NCBI GenBank assembly: GCA_013398295.1
Contig: VZSF01001143.1
Coordinates: 517,476 to 581,475, forward strand
Source: Chionis minor
Lineage: Eukaryota > Chordata > Aves > Charadriiformes > Chionididae
Direction: 5' to 3'
DNA length: 64,000 bases
The number at the start of each line of letters is the position of its first letter. The stretch's first letter is position 1. Made by a program: the position numbers and the translations under genes. The notes below the pieces were generated by a model. The model saw nothing but the letters and a program-made list of their open reading frames with translations, was not told the DNA's origin and did no database searches. Below are positions 10,491-24,148 of the stretch, piece by piece.

Positions 10491-13400
10491 CCCATCTCAG
10501 TGCAAATATCTGCAATTTGCTGGGTAATGCTACTTCTGTGTGTAGCACTCTCTTCTGTGTGTGCTCAAAGTGCCTTTCTCATAAAATATTGACCGCCACC
10601 CTGTACCAAGGGGAAGTCACAACCCTTCCTCTGCAGCTATTGCATTTGAGCAAATGCTTACCTCTAAGTTAGGGACATTTCTTTGTGTGTAAATAGCGTC
10701 TAGGCAGCTGCTTTTCTCAGCCTGATACATAGCAGATGGGTGTTTTGATCCCTAGGTATCATCATTGTTGACAGTCTTAGTAGAGATGGCAAAGGCTGAA
10801 AAGGTCAGTCACTCTCAGCCCCAGGCTCCTGGGCAGGGCTATCACCCCTTTGGCAAACAACCCAAAGCATCTTGGCTTGGCGTTGCACATTGAATTTGGC
10901 TGTGTTCTTGGCTCAGGAGCTGATTCTGCTCCACTGAAATCAATGGAGACTTTGCTATTGGGCTCCTTATCCGTCACTTTTCACAAGAGTTAATTTCACT
11001 TTACCAAATAATCTGAAGAAATGTTGACTAGCCTTTTGCTTTGCTTTTACCACCAGCTGTGCAAATGCTAATTCTACTCATGCAGTACTTCTGCACCAGC
11101 TTTTTACCCAGGGCCCATTGTTTGCTTTATAAAATAATAATCTGCTTTTAAGGAAAATTTATTTAGAAGTCATAGTATCCAGATTATTATCCCTAAGAAT
11201 TGTTTTGTAGTTGCTCATTTCCTCAGCTGGAAAACTCTGACAAATACCACATTTTCCCTGAAAATCCCTGCAGTTCTGCAAGGGCAGGTTTTGCTCTGTG
11301 CTGACTGCCTGTGCCAGCTTGTTCTTTCCCTCAACTTTATTCCCTCAGTCCATACCTGCAAGATCCTCTTCCCTCCTTTGTTTCTTTCCATTCATCTTTG
11401 TCTCAGTTCAGCAAATCCTTCCCCTAGCCAAATATACCATGAGGTTTGCCACTGTTGAATATTGCACTTGAAAGTGGACTTACTGTCAAAAAAGGATTCT
11501 TGTAAAACAGACACCTCTTTAATTGATCTGGATTTAGAGCCCTACCTCGTCAATTAAATATAATGATAAAGATGTGCTTTTATTATTTTTCATTCCTACT
11601 TCCACTGAAAGTAGCAAGACAGTTTTTAGGAAGTTGGAATTAAAGTATCACATACAGGTACTTGGATGGAGAGCAGCAGACGTGTCTTTGACTCCTTGGT
11701 AGCTGGAAGGGATATTCTGTCTCTTTTTGTACATCCAATTGGCCTGCAATTTGCATGGATAATTATGTTCTCTATGGATGCCTTCAGTAAAGGCTGATAA
11801 GTTGATTCAGCTTCATGGTATCAGTATTTACTGCTTTTGGCTTACTGTATTTTTAATAAATGAATGGGTCTGCATTGCTCTGTGAGCACAGTAACAGTAA
11901 CACTCCAGGCTTCCCCATCTATTAGGGAAACAATAGTCTTGACTTCAGTTTTCTTCCATTGAGAAGGACTAATCTTCATGGCTGCTATAAAACACAACCA
12001 TGGCATAGAAGGTAAAGATTTTTATCTCATCAGCTTCTTGGCCATGCCAAGAACTGGCATCTGAGCAGAATTTGTCCCACCAGTACCAGAGGCAAGAATA
12101 AGATGTTCTTAAAGCATTTTTGCCTGATGCCTCGTGGAAACAAAGTGCATGGGATCAGACTGTACATGCCTGTCTGTGCACCTCTGCTCTGTTTTAAACA
12201 TTGCCCAGTTTGAAACAAACCTGCCAAAGGGGGAAAGGTCTCCCACAGAATCGACTTCATACACCTTTTGATAAATGTTAGCACGCCACCTGAGCAGAAG
12301 TCCGAGAGGCAGGCTCACAACCTGTTAGATACAAGAAAAGCCACACAAAGCAGGTCAGGAGGAAAAGAGAGTGAGTCACAAAGAGAAAATGATGTTCTGA
12401 ATGTCTTGTCAGCCGAGAAAGTGTCAAACAAAGGTTACAATTCCCCAGACTCGCAGCACAGATCCAAAGGGAAAACAGGTTTGTGTGGTCCAGTGATCAC
12501 AGACCTATGCTTTTGTCTTCGTTGCATCTCGCTTTTAGTAAAAGTAGTTGTCTTTGATTGAGAAGTTGTTTCATATCAGCAGTAAGATTTTTCTGACCTT
12601 TCTACAAATTCCTGAAGTGCCAGTTCCTGCAAAGCACAAAAGAGGGTGTTGTGATATTCTAGCTTCGCTAAAACAAAAGATCCCTTTAATGTGCCAAGAT
12701 TTTAGCTTTTTTATTTATAGTTCAATCAGCATCTTTGCTACCTGCCCTGAGCTCGTTACCTTCTTTGGTTGCCCAAGGCTTAAAGGCCCCGTGTCAAATG
12801 TGTCACCATATTCACAAAAGATGTGGTCCTTGTTTGACACCATCAAACAGGTCTGTGCAATACCAAGAATTAGTATCTGCAGACCAGAGTCTATGACAAT
12901 AAGAAAACGGAGAACTTAGTCGTGCTCTTAATGAATTTCCAGTGTTAGAGATTCCACAGTTGTTCCAGGCAACCCATTGCAGAGCATCATTAATTTTACT
13001 TTTAAACATTTTTCTGAATACTTAATTTCAATCTCCCTTGCTATAGTCAAGGCACATCGTTGGCATTATAGCCATGCAGAGCACAGAATATTCCCTACCT
13101 TTTCCAAAGGAAGGCATTTTTTACAGTATCTCAGTGTTTACCACCCCAGATTAGAAGAATCCCTTTCCATATGTGACATTTTCTATAGCTGCTCTGCTGT
13201 GCTCCAGACTGTCTGCTTGAACCATTTTTTTTCCCTTTGAAGTTTGGTGCTCAAAATCAGATACAGTGACACAGAAAATATTTTATTAATAGAGCATGGA
13301 ACAGCATGATTATTTTCCACATCTTACAACATCCTGTTCATTTAGCTTCTAAGCTGGTGCTTGCTCTTTTAAAACACTGTTGATTCATCTTCAGTTTGTT

Positions 13401-13691
13401 CTGTGCTATTAATGTCAAATTATTTTTTGCAAAAGTGTTACCTAACTGTAGTGCCTCCGGTCTACACAGATGATTATTCCTATGTACCATCTTACATGTA
13501 TTGTTGTTGAATTGCTTCTATTTTTTCAGATCCCTTTCCCATATCCTTTTCAGTTTGAATCCTAGTCCTCCAGCATCTTTGCCACCTCTGACTGCCTGGG
13601 ATCATCTTCAGACTTAAAAATTGGGTTCTCTATTCCATCATCCAAGTCCAACATACTGACACAGAGCAAGTCTTGCTAAACCCAGTAGATA
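10491..13691. other. Intergenic, no gene seen
   Basis: No reading frame above 123 codons, no recognised protein, no RNA gene and no clear repeat. Composition is AT-rich. Confidence 0.65.
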
Positions 13692-13788
13692 CCTTCTTTC
13701 ACTTTGAAACTAAATTATCTCTGTGTACATACTGTTGTCACCTTCTTTCATTTTGAAACTAAATTATCTCTGTGTACATACTGTTGTC
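13692..13788. repeat. 49-bp tandem duplication (two copies)
   Basis: Unit 1 is 13692-13740 and unit 2 is 13741-13788/9. Both start CCTTCTTTCA and end ACTGTTGTC. They differ at one internal base (C versus T at unit position 11) and at the last base. The near identity points to a recent duplication by slippage or unequal exchange. It may be polymorphic in length. Confidence 0.95.
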
Positions 13789-13789
13789 T

Positions 13790-15535
13790 GAATGCTGTTT
13801 CCCAATGAATTTGGCACTCATCTTGCATTAGTTTCAAGTATAAATGACAGTAAGCTGCAATTGCAATATTTTTATTCCAGCCCGTGAAATATGAGCCAGA
13901 AAAGATTTAGCCTTCAGATCCATGTGAATTTGCACAACTGATTAGTAGGTAGATTAGAAAGTAGTTAAAATTTAAAATCAAACAAAAGGAAATCTTGATT
14001 TACCAAGTCTCCAACACAAAACTCCACTCTGTCCTTTTACAGTTACACCTTATAAAATTATTTTGTTCCCCGAGCTACAGAAGTAGATGAAACTACTTGG
14101 AAGATTACCTGGAAGAATTCAGTCTGAAAAATATAAAAGTACTTTGGCAATACATGGTAGGATTTAGGTTGGGTTTTTTTTCATCCACACCATGTATTTC
14201 TGTTCTACTGATTAAAATCCATTTTAAAAAAGTCAAAATCAGCATGGAATATTGTTCTAGAAATATGAGTTCAGTTTAGTTTAAGTTTGTACACCAAATC
14301 TATTTTAGGGGAGATTATGCTAGACGTATTTAACCTGATTGACTAAAAGTACTGAAACAGGGAACAACTATTTTTCAGCGTGACAAAAAGGTTTTTCAAG
14401 GATGATTTTCCCTTGATGTGTCAGGCTGTTGATTATCTTTTTGAAACATTGATCTCTGTGAGGACAGCAGGAATAGAGCCGTGTGACCAGCACATCATAG
14501 AAACTTCCTTGCTTCAATCCCCAAACAAACTTTGTGGATTTATAATGAATGTGCTGAATGTGAGGGAGTTTGTTATTCATTTGTCTAAGGCATCTTGGTT
14601 TCTGGTCCACTAGCAAACGCTTGTCTGACAGGAAAAAAAGGTGTAAAATGTACTTTGCATTCCCATCAGATGCCCATCGTAAGGAAATCTTCCTGGCAGG
14701 GAAGCTGGCCTGAGCTAAGGCTTGCTGGAGGGAAGTCGTGCTGCTCCCACTCTGAACCCTGGAGAGTTACACATCAAATATACAAAATCCGCTTTGTAGG
14801 AAGTAGGTCAATACAGTAAAGCCATCACTCTCTTGATTTTGATAAACTTTGAATGGGCTCATGAGGGGAGTTTTATCATGACTGTTTGGCAACAGTAATA
14901 ACTGCAATAAGCAGTTTCCAGCACAGAACAACAGAGAGCTAAATGGGGCCTCCGGAAGCAAATATAAGTTAATAATAACAGCAAACAGCAGAGGCAATGT
15001 AGAACAGGAGAGGGGAATGATGAGAACTCACTAAACATACTCCTCATCTCCTTACTACCATTAGAAAGTAAGACTGGATGTTGACGAGGACTGGATGTAG
15101 GTTGGGATTTTTAAAAGGGAAGCACTGGTCTCCTTTCAGGTGCATGTTAAAGTGGGAAAGTTTTAGGGCTGCTTTTTCATGAAGTTGCCCCTAAGTGTGT
15201 AAGCAAAAGAGCCTGTTGCATGCAGCATCCTGGTAATCCTATTGCTGTGGTGAGCTGCAGCAAGGGAATACACGATAATCAAAGCACGTTTGCCTTATTA
15301 TTACAGGAACAGAGTATTCTTCCAAAGGGAAAAGAAGGACTTAAGTATCTTAGACCAGGGTACTCCCAAATAATAAAATTTCCAAAAGACTTAGATGATT
15401 TAGGTGACTAAGCCTCAAATTAGAGTTATTTTCAGTCAGGTTCCATAGACCACTTTAAAACACTGGCTGTGTTTCCAACAGCAGCCTGCTTTGACGGTCC
15501 CCTTATAACACAGCTCCACAGAAAATGGGCAATGT
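13790..15535. other. Intergenic, no gene seen
   Basis: AT-rich, with open frames of at most about 80 codons. I recognise no protein, RNA gene or repeat. Confidence 0.65.
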
Positions 15536-15920
15536 GGTCGTACCGTCCCAAATGCCTCCTTCGACATGAACACGGCCACCACATGCTTCCTGCTCCGCAC
15601 GTTCTGAGGGTTCAGAGGAGTGCACAGCCCCATCCCTCAAGGGCTGCTGTGTTTGCAGTAACAAGGCATTTCCCTGCTCTTGCGGTTTGTTTTCATGGTT
15701 ATCCAGCTCTGATTTTCCTGGGAAGCAAGCTGGCCAGCCAGGCAACCACATGTGCTGGGGGCGTTCCAGGTCCCGGGGTGCCCACCCGCAGCCCCGTGTT
15801 CCGGCACAGCGGCAGCAGAAAAGGCTGCACCTCGAGCTGTTTGTCCGGCCTCCGATGCAGGTTTCGCTGCCTGGCCAGTGGTTCGGGTGCCCGGACCCCC
15901 TGCACGTTCCTGGGACAGAT
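15536..15920. promoter_or_regulatory. Isolated CpG-rich patch; possible unannotated promoter or exon
   Basis: GC content and CpG frequency rise sharply here compared with the AT-rich flanks. By hand I count about 13 CpG in the ~150 bases from 15,765 to 15,915. A 163-codon + strand frame (15469-15960) and smaller minus-strand frames cross it, but none resembles a known family, and high GC alone lengthens chance frames. No TATA box or clear splice site pair decides an orientation. It could be a lncRNA promoter, an intergenic CpG island or a decayed retrocopy. Confidence 0.4.
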
Positions 15921-15960
15921 GCTCACAGGGATAAGCAGTTTTGGGAGAGCTTTAGGATGA

Positions 15961-16508
15961 AATGGTAAGATTCTGCTGAGACGTTCCTTACTTTACAAGC
16001 CTCTCTACTAACATAGCTAGCAAAAATCACCATAAATAAATTTCTCTGTGAGCAGCAGAACTAACAGTGCCTGTTTGCATACAAATTTATGTCTGATGTC
16101 CCCTATACTTGTTCCCTGCAGTAACTGTAACATCCACATGTTCCTTATATGACCAGCAAAGCAATCCAGCCCCTTTCTTTCTATTTGCAGTGACACCCTA
16201 ATCCAACACCCCTATTGGATATCCAATATCCAATATTCAGATAGTCTTAGCTCCTTCCTGTAGCCATAGCAAGCCCACTAGGATACCCTAATTATTTTCC
16301 ATGTTTTTAATACCCCTGCCTCCTGCATTGCCCCCTGCCCAACACATCCTAAGCTGGGGGTGGTTGGGCAGGCTCCTAACATGCCAGGCTTGCCCTGCCC
16401 TTCCCTCCAGCACACTTCTCTCCTAGGCAGTTATATTCACAAGATTTGTAGAAATATTCATATTTTTACCCCTGCATCAAATGCGGTTGAAAATAACCAA
16501 GAGGTTCG
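15961..16508. other. Intergenic, no gene seen
   Basis: Nothing recognised apart from a short palindrome (TTGGATATCCAA) near 16,215 with a neighbouring repeat of TCCAATAT. Confidence 0.6.
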
Positions 16509-16668
16509 AATCATAGAATCATAGAATCATAGAATCATAGAATGGTTTGGGCTGGAAGGGACCTTAAAGATCATCTAGTTCCCACCTCACTGCCATGGAG
16601 AGGGACACCTTCTGCTAGACCAGGCTACTCAAAGCCCCGTCCAACCTGGCCTTGAACACTTCCAAAGA
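16509..16668 (-). mobile_element. CR1 LINE 3' end with four octamer tail units
   Basis: Starts with four exact copies of AATCATAG (16509-16540), the reverse complement of the CR1 terminal octamer. The antisense of the CR1 3' UTR follows (GGTTTGGGCTGGAAGGGACC, then a GATCATCTAGTTCCC-type word, then GCCCCGTCCAACCTGGCCTT). It is a 5'-truncated insertion of about 160 bases. The clean octamer array marks the insertion end. Confidence 0.95.
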
Positions 16669-19289
16669 GTCCAAACAGTTGTGTTCCCAGCTCATTACCA
16701 ACAAAACGTGTGGGCAGGAGGCTGTAACCATGACAAACCTCTAATACTAAACAGGTATTGTGGTGGAGGGAAAGGAATCTGCATCTGACTCAGTCCAGCT
16801 GCCAGCACAAATACTCTAATAACTAATCAGAATCAGAGTATTCCAGGAAAGAATATCAGAATCTTTCCGGGTCAGGGGAAAATCTGAACAAAGAATAATG
16901 TTTCACATACATACAGCTAGAAATATCTCTGAGGCACTCCAGAAACACCGTGTTATTAACAGACGTAATGCCACAAACCTCTTGAGTATATTCAGTTTTA
17001 AAGGGAAAACATTAAACCGCATGAGATGGGTTCTGAATGGTATTTATAGAGACAAGTAAAAAAGCTATTGCCCTTATCTTCAAAGACAACTGAATGATGA
17101 CATCTGCTCAAGGTGCAAAGCGAGTGAAAAACAAATAGCATGTTAAACTGTATTAAGAAGATGTATTACTGTGCGATATAGATCGGATATATGTCCTCAT
17201 CCTGGTTATTATTGTAATATTGACAAAAAGATGATTAAAAAAGTAAAAAAATAAAAATAAAGCCCAAGCAAAAGCAATTAAAAATATTCAAATCAGAGGT
17301 CCCTAAATACTTCCTTCCAAAGCACGCACATAGGAAAACAAAAAGTCAGGATTATTTGCAGATCTGAGTCATGAAAGAAGTGTGAGTCTCGCTGTGACTG
17401 GAAAGAAGAGGAAAAACAAGGGGCACAGGACACTGGGCACCGATAAAAGCCAGTCCCTCAGCATTACTTCCGCTGGGTGCTCCGGAGGGCAGCTATTCCC
17501 TCCTGTGCAGGTACAACAGGAGCAAGGCTCACACGTCTCACACGAGTCCCAGCGTGCCCAGCAGAGTTACCACTTGCAGGATAAAAGAAAGAGAATAAAT
17601 ATTGGGACCCATCTGGTTAATTCTATTGAAAACATTAAGAAGGTTTATATTGGAATAAAATGCCAAAAAAAAAAGGGCAAATAAAAGGAAAAACCCCACA
17701 CTTTTAAAGACTGTGTTTAGTCAGTGCAGAACAATAATCACGTAAAGAAGGCAGTGGAATTTAAAAAATGGATGTTTACATACATAATAATTGTGACACC
17801 TGATATGAAATAATGCTTCTGAATCATCATTCTTCCAGGTAGATAATGTTGAGAAAAAAATGCCCTCTCCTGCAAAACACAGATTTTTATAAAAACTGCA
17901 TGTGAGGGTTTTACACTTTTCTCTTTAGCAGGTGGCATTAAGGACTTGTAACCTGACCGATAAGCCTAAGCACCGTTTCCCATGCTACTGCTCATGAAGT
18001 GCATGAGCAAAGCAAATTCGCTTTAGAAATGTATCTGTGCTAAATGCAATATAGGTTTCGTAACAGAATATTTATTGAAAAAGCAAAATGTATGTTTATA
18101 TGCTGTAACCATATCATACATTTAAAGATTTTCTTCTCCACTGATGAATGCTCAGGAAAGCAACAAGTTTGTTACAAATGCACGCAAACTGCCAAGTTCC
18201 TTTTCAGCTTCAGTAAATTTTGTGAACTGTTTAAAGATGAAGCAGTTACACAAACAGACCATTCAGCTGGGGGTAAACTGACAGATTTAGACCAAAGAAG
18301 GATTTTGCCTTTGGCACTGTGGGGCCTAAATGTTAGGCCAGCTCTTTTCCGTTAAAATAAATGTACTGCTCTCTCCAACGCCTTCTGGAGTGCCCACATT
18401 TCTGATTCTTGCAGCAGTTAGATATTAGAGTAACAGTAGGGGAGCGGCATAGAAGTACATTTACATTAAAAGACCTGTAAGGAAATGAATGCTAGTGTGG
18501 CTAATATATGTAGCTCTGTGAATCTTTTAGATTGCATTTTAAGTGTAGTATTCCATCATCATATTCTATTTTAACAGCTATTTGCTTTTTGCAGAGGTTG
18601 GGAATTGGTACATAACCTTAGCGTCACAGATTAGACTAACGTTCAAAGGAGATGGGCAACTGTGATAATACATCATTCAAAATTCACATTTTATGAGATT
18701 CAAGGCTCCCCACTCTTTCTTGAATTACCTATTCATTTGATAGCACTTTCTCCTTGAGAGATATTCAGTTATTGACCAGCTATTAGAAAGATTGGTGCAG
18801 CACACTGAAAGCAATAAGGAAGTATAAAATCTGACCCTATAGAAGCACTATTGTCACCAAGTTTGGCTCCCACAATCAAGAAGCTTTGAAAGTATTCAAT
18901 AGCATGCAATCCATTTATTTTCGTGCCCAGGAATGGTTTGTAAGTTATTTAAAAATTAAGATACTGATATTTTTCTATTCAATAAAAGATAGTAATATTA
19001 TCATACGTGCGTGGATTAATTTTTTTTCAGGTAACACAGACCAGAACGAGTACTTGCTTAATACCACAAACCAGGAGACAGGAGGAAACATGTTGGGGTT
19101 TTTCCCCCAGACACCTTTTCAGAGGGTGTAAGGGCAGGATGCTACGAGGCGCAGAAACTGGTGGCTGGTGGTTTGGGGTGAGGTTGGGATTTGGCACTTT
19201 GCAACACAAAAGAGAAGTGTTTGCAGAGGTGGAAAGGCTGCTCTATAAGCAGAGATTCCAGCCTTTCTAGCAAGAGGGGTTTTTGCTGC
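16669..19289. other. Intergenic, no gene seen
   Basis: AT-rich unique-looking sequence with an A-rich run at about 17,236-17,263. Open frames are about 100 codons or fewer and none is recognised. Confidence 0.65.
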
Positions 19290-19900
19290 TCCTGCCATAT
19301 GACGGGGACGCAGCCCGGCCCCCATAGCAGCCCCCCAAGTCAGGGGCTGCTCTCAGCCCCACACCCAGGCCCTGCTCTCCACCCTCACAGCTGCTGGCCA
19401 TTTTGGGAGGCACCAGGTGATCAGGATAAAAGCCAGAGGGGGAGCAGCATGCCTTGGCCTGGGCCCTGCGGGGCTGGGCTTGGCCAGGAGGGCTGGGAGA
19501 CAACCCAGCTGGTGAGGCACCATGGCAGACCCCTGCTAGGGGCCTGCTGAGGGTGAGGTGAGTCTGGATCAGGCCCTGCTGAGGTGAATGGGGGTTGGAT
19601 ACAGCCCTGGGATGGCCAGGCAGGGCTGTGGGGCTGGGCCTGGACACGGGCCCATGGCCGGGCTGTGGGGAGCTGGAGATGGCCCTGCTGTGGTGTTGCT
19701 GGGGCAGGGGATGGTGGCCCTGGGGGTGACATGGTGTGCTGGGTCCTGGGCAGGGTGAGGGAGGCTGGGCCCACTGAGTCTCTCAGTGCCCTGGCTCATG
19801 TGGGGTTTGCCCTGGTGAGGGTGAGAGCTCCAGCTCCGATGGCCAGGGCTGCCCCATGGGTCTCAGCTGGCAGAGCTGAAGAACAGCCATTTTAGGCAGG
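19290..19900 (+). repeat. G-rich, CTGGG-type low-complexity block
   Basis: The + strand is strongly G-rich, with many degenerate copies of GGGCTGGG/CCCTGGGG-like words but few CpG. It resembles a decayed minisatellite. Many overlapping frames on both strands (up to 126 codons, Pro/Gly/Ser-rich) are open here because stop codons are rare in such DNA; I do not call them genes. A canonical quadruplex motif lies at 19741-19769. Confidence 0.7.
19741..19769 (+). other. Canonical G-quadruplex motif
   Basis: Five GGG runs at 19741, 19748, 19753, 19759 and 19767, with loops of 4, 2, 3 and 5 bases, meet the G3N1-7 rule on the + strand. Confidence 0.85.
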
Positions 19901-22900
19901 TGCTTATCAAGGTGTAGCAAGATGGCGATGATGTTCATGGTTTGTTTCAGGTTAGCTTCAGTTCCCTGGAGAAACCCCCTCCATAACCCACCAGCCATTT
20001 GCTTGGCATGGTGCAGCACTAGGTGGCTGCTCGCTTACAGCGCTGCGAGGCCCCACCATGTCCTGTGACAGGAGGGACAGTCAGCCCTCACTGCTAAAAC
20101 AACAACCTCTCAATTAAATGCTCTCTAATTTAACTTGTCTGTCACAGACCTGGGCCATTTTGTGCAAGAGTGTCTCTAACCCTGTCTATTAGTATGTTAA
20201 CACAGCTTGTCAAAACGCTCTCACGGTCTCAGCAAACAGATAAATGAGACGCTTGTCCCTTCTTATGTGATGTGTCAAAACCCCGCATACAGCTCCCATG
20301 CATGCTGCTTGCGGAAAGGCAGATGTTTCTGTTTGTTGAAACTCACTTGCTATAATTAAGACTATTTTTAGGTTTTCAGTTGTAACTTTTCAGAAGTTAT
20401 TCTTGTGGCTGAGTCTGTGCTCCTGACAAATACAGTATCAGTGGTGTGTTGGGGGAAAGCACAGTTCCCACATGGGAAGTAAATGATCTACCTGGTTCTC
20501 AGAGCCTAACCCAGGGTTTGTGTTTTACAGATTCCTGAAGGCCTCTCCTCCTGCTTTGCTTGGTAGAACATAACAAAGGCTGAAGGAAAATGCATTGGCT
20601 TCATGCAAGTGGAGGACAAATGTGCAAATTGAAATCCCTGTTGGAAACAAATGATCTGACATGATTTTTGTACTTCTAAAGAGCAGACTCCTACATGCTA
20701 GGTTAGTGTCTTGGTCACGGACTGCTTTTGTTGGCTTATATTCGTCTTAGAAAAATGCTACCACAGGCCTCAAAAGTTCTCCAATTAGTATGTGATAAAA
20801 AAATTCAAATTATTTCAATGGAGAATTAGGCAAACTGGGGGCAAGGTCTGTTCAGGGTGCTTCCAGGTACGTACTTATCTGAAAACCAACCCCTGCTATA
20901 CTCCTGTGGTCATTGTTGAGGCTGAGTCCACATGGCAGGACAAGAGCCTGGAGGCCACCCTGTCCTCCACACCAGGCTTTGCTTGAGGCTTGTTGGAGAG
21001 CAGGTCAGATCACTCCCTTAACTTGTGTGACCACTTCTTTTTGCAGAAAACCTGGAGGTAAGTGTAGGTCTCAAGCACAGTCTCTGGATGCACCACTGAT
21101 GCACGGCCAGGGAAAGCTGGGGACCAAAGCTGTGGCATAGATCATGGAAGAGCTCAGTCCTTTAGCCTCTGTTCAGCATGTTTCACATCTTCAACTTCTT
21201 TATCTTCCTAGCACAATTATGTGTGATGAAGGGCAATAACTAATGTCACAGTGGAGACATTATTCCACTGCCATTTTTTTGACCAAGAGGGGGTTTGTTC
21301 TAAGACAGAAAATTCTATGATGTGATCTATTTTAGTGAATAGCTGGGGTGGTGAATGACTTTGCTGTGCTAGCTGGGAAAAAAAAAGCACCATTTTCATC
21401 TTGAGTGTAGCACACCATCTGTGGCATGATGACCCCATGATGGAGCAGGCCTGATAAGTATTTACTGAGCTGAGACAGAACAAATGCATGTAAATGTTGG
21501 CGTGAATCTGATGGTTCTTTATTCATTGGCTTTCTGTACCTTTGAACGTCTTATTTTCCATTCCTCACCATTTCCTTATTTTCAGTGCAATCGATACCAA
21601 CCAACAAGTACTCTGTTAAAGATGTGTTGTACTTTACACTGAGCAGTGGGCTTGTATGATGTCAATAGCTTTGAGTAAATGATGCTAGCTTGTCATTACC
21701 TGACATTACCCTTGCCTCATATCAATGCCAGTGAGGCTAGAGGAGCTTCTGAGAAGATACAGGTAGTGAAGATTCGTGCTCTGCCCCTTTACTTTTTTTT
21801 TTTTTTTGGTATGTTCCAGTATCAAGTTCAGAATCCTGCCTTCTAGATACTGAATCTTCATAAATGCCAGTGAACTTCAGAGTCAGAACTGTATGCCTAT
21901 TCAAAATACTAGATCTTCAGACAAAGCCAGTGCTCTAGCATGATAATGAAGATAATAGAGGCTATGCAATGGTTTTTGTACTTTTCATTTGTTTGCATTT
22001 GAACTTGGTGTCACATTCTAACTTTAGTGAGTAACCTCTTTTGTTGGGGTTGTGGGGTCTTTTGGTCTTTTGAGTTCAAAGAATCTCAGTCTTCAGATGA
22101 AATAACCACAAGTTCTGTCACTTTTTCCAATTAAAAGTGTTACTTCTGACATTTATTGGGTGACTGGTTTCTCTTAGTGCTTATTAATATAGTCCTAATA
22201 AAGCAGTGAGGCAGATTGGTTTTTTTCAGTTTGTATATTTTCTATGTTGCCTGGTTACTGTAATCACGTTTGAAAGCCTTGTTCCTTCTTTAAGGGGTAG
22301 TCAAATAGATGAAACTAACTTTTGACAATGGATTTGTTCTTGCCAATACTGAAAGCATCTGGGAGGAGAATTGTCCTTCATGTCAGGTTTCATGGACCTT
22401 CCTGCTAAACTTGTCCTCTTTTTTTACTTTTAAGACTCCCACAATTTACTGATTACTTCCTGTTACTACTTGATTGACTCAGAGGTTTTCATAGCATGCC
22501 AGTGCTGCTGTGATAATTTAAAACCACTTGTTGCTGATGAAAATAAATGTAAGTGGTCTCATTTACTTTTCTTGACTGTTACTTTTGATCTGAATGTCAG
22601 AAGCTGTGCTCAGAGGAGCTCTGCATATGCAGATTGACAGAAATCTGTGGACAGTCATGGAAATTTGCTACTTAGTACACTGGCAGTTTCCTCTGCATTT
22701 ATGGTACTCCCTCTTCCCACTGCATATAGCAGATGTAGCACCCTTATGAATTAATTATCTGATATACAGGAGAAGAATGAGTTTCCATATCTTCCTGTAC
22801 TGCAGTCTTCTAAATTAAAATGTTTGATTGAAAAGGGGATGATTGAAGGTTCCATTTCTCCCTGATTATTACACCAGGGTTATTGTAGCCTGTTTAAATG

Positions 22901-24148
22901 GAATTTGTGATGGGACAGATGACCTCAAAAAGAACAAGGAAGCATTTTTCTCTTTTCCATTCTTTATTTGCAAAAAACACAGAATACTTAATTCTGTCTT
23001 GTCTGGGAACAGCTACAGGAAAAAGTTATATTGAGTCATGTGATTTGACCTCAAGTCTTCTGCCTTAGACAAAAATTTAGTGGTTTTCTTCAGAGCTGCC
23101 AATTTTACAGGTAAGGATGTCTATGCAGTTTTGGAGCCTGCATCTTTGCAAGTGTATAAGTGCATAGTTAAAAACCATGGATACTTTTTCTTGTCCTCCG
23201 AGAAGAAGTAACCGTAAAATTAACAACACTGAGGATATCTGGAGTATATTCAGATAAGAAGTTTCAGGCATGCCAGTGGTAGGGAAAACAGCAGGGTAAA
23301 GATCTGGCAGCCTGGGATTTATTGTGAGCTGAGAACCAGAGCAAAAAGTGCCTAGGGATTCTGCCCGTGCAATTGCTGTACGTACAGGCAATCTGCTAAT
23401 GTGTTTAAGGATTGAGTTTTCATTGCTGCTGTTGTCCAGATAGATACTTTGAAAAATAGCAGTGGATTTATTTGCACATGCTACTGTCATACCTATAGTA
23501 AAACATCAGCTTGTTCCTAGATGTTAAAGTTGCTTGAATTTATGCAAGTAGATTTGCTAAGATTTCTGCGGAAAAGAATCTAGCTTAGCTTATTTGAATT
23601 AGCTCCTCCAGAGCTTCTCTTTTTCATTTATTTTGCAAATGTTTCCCTTATCTATGTGCTCTTCCTGGGATGGTAGCCAAATGTTAAGAGAATGATAATA
23701 CTAAATAGATTAAACGGCAGCACTATGCAAGGCAATGCTTTTTTTCATACTGTATCTTTAGCAGCCTAGGAAATGAGGCTGAAGTGGAACCCTCAGTTTA
23801 AGCTCATAGCCCAGACTGTTCAAGAGGAATGACTGAGATACATCCCAGAGACATATTTGGCTAAAATTCCTCTGAAAACTGCATGATTTTGCTCACATAT
23901 ATGTGTGTGCCTTATATTAGCTCTAAACAAATGTTAATATGTTCACCTTGCATAATCCTTTTCCATGCATTCACTGTTTTTACTTCTGTGTAGCTCTCCT
24001 CCAAACTTTCAGAATTGATTGCCTCTCTATGACTTGGTAGCAGACAAGTTTTATAGTAAAAACACTTAAAATTACTTACTCTACAACTTCACGTCCTGGA
24101 GATAGAAGTAACAGAAGCATTGGTAGTAGAAAAAGGGATGACAATTTC
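19901..24148. other. Intergenic, no gene seen
   Basis: AT-rich, with a run of 15 T at 21793-21807. The longest open frame is 137 codons on the minus strand (23077-23490) and is not recognised. No RNA gene or clear repeat seen. Confidence 0.65.

Noticed and set aside
16501..16515. GGTTCGAATC resembling a tRNA B box
   Set aside because: It abuts the CR1 octamer array; there is no A box or cloverleaf around it.
19191..19895. Several 100-126 codon frames on both strands
   Set aside because: They come from the G-rich low-complexity block, where stop codons are rare; products are Pro/Gly/Ser-rich without domains.
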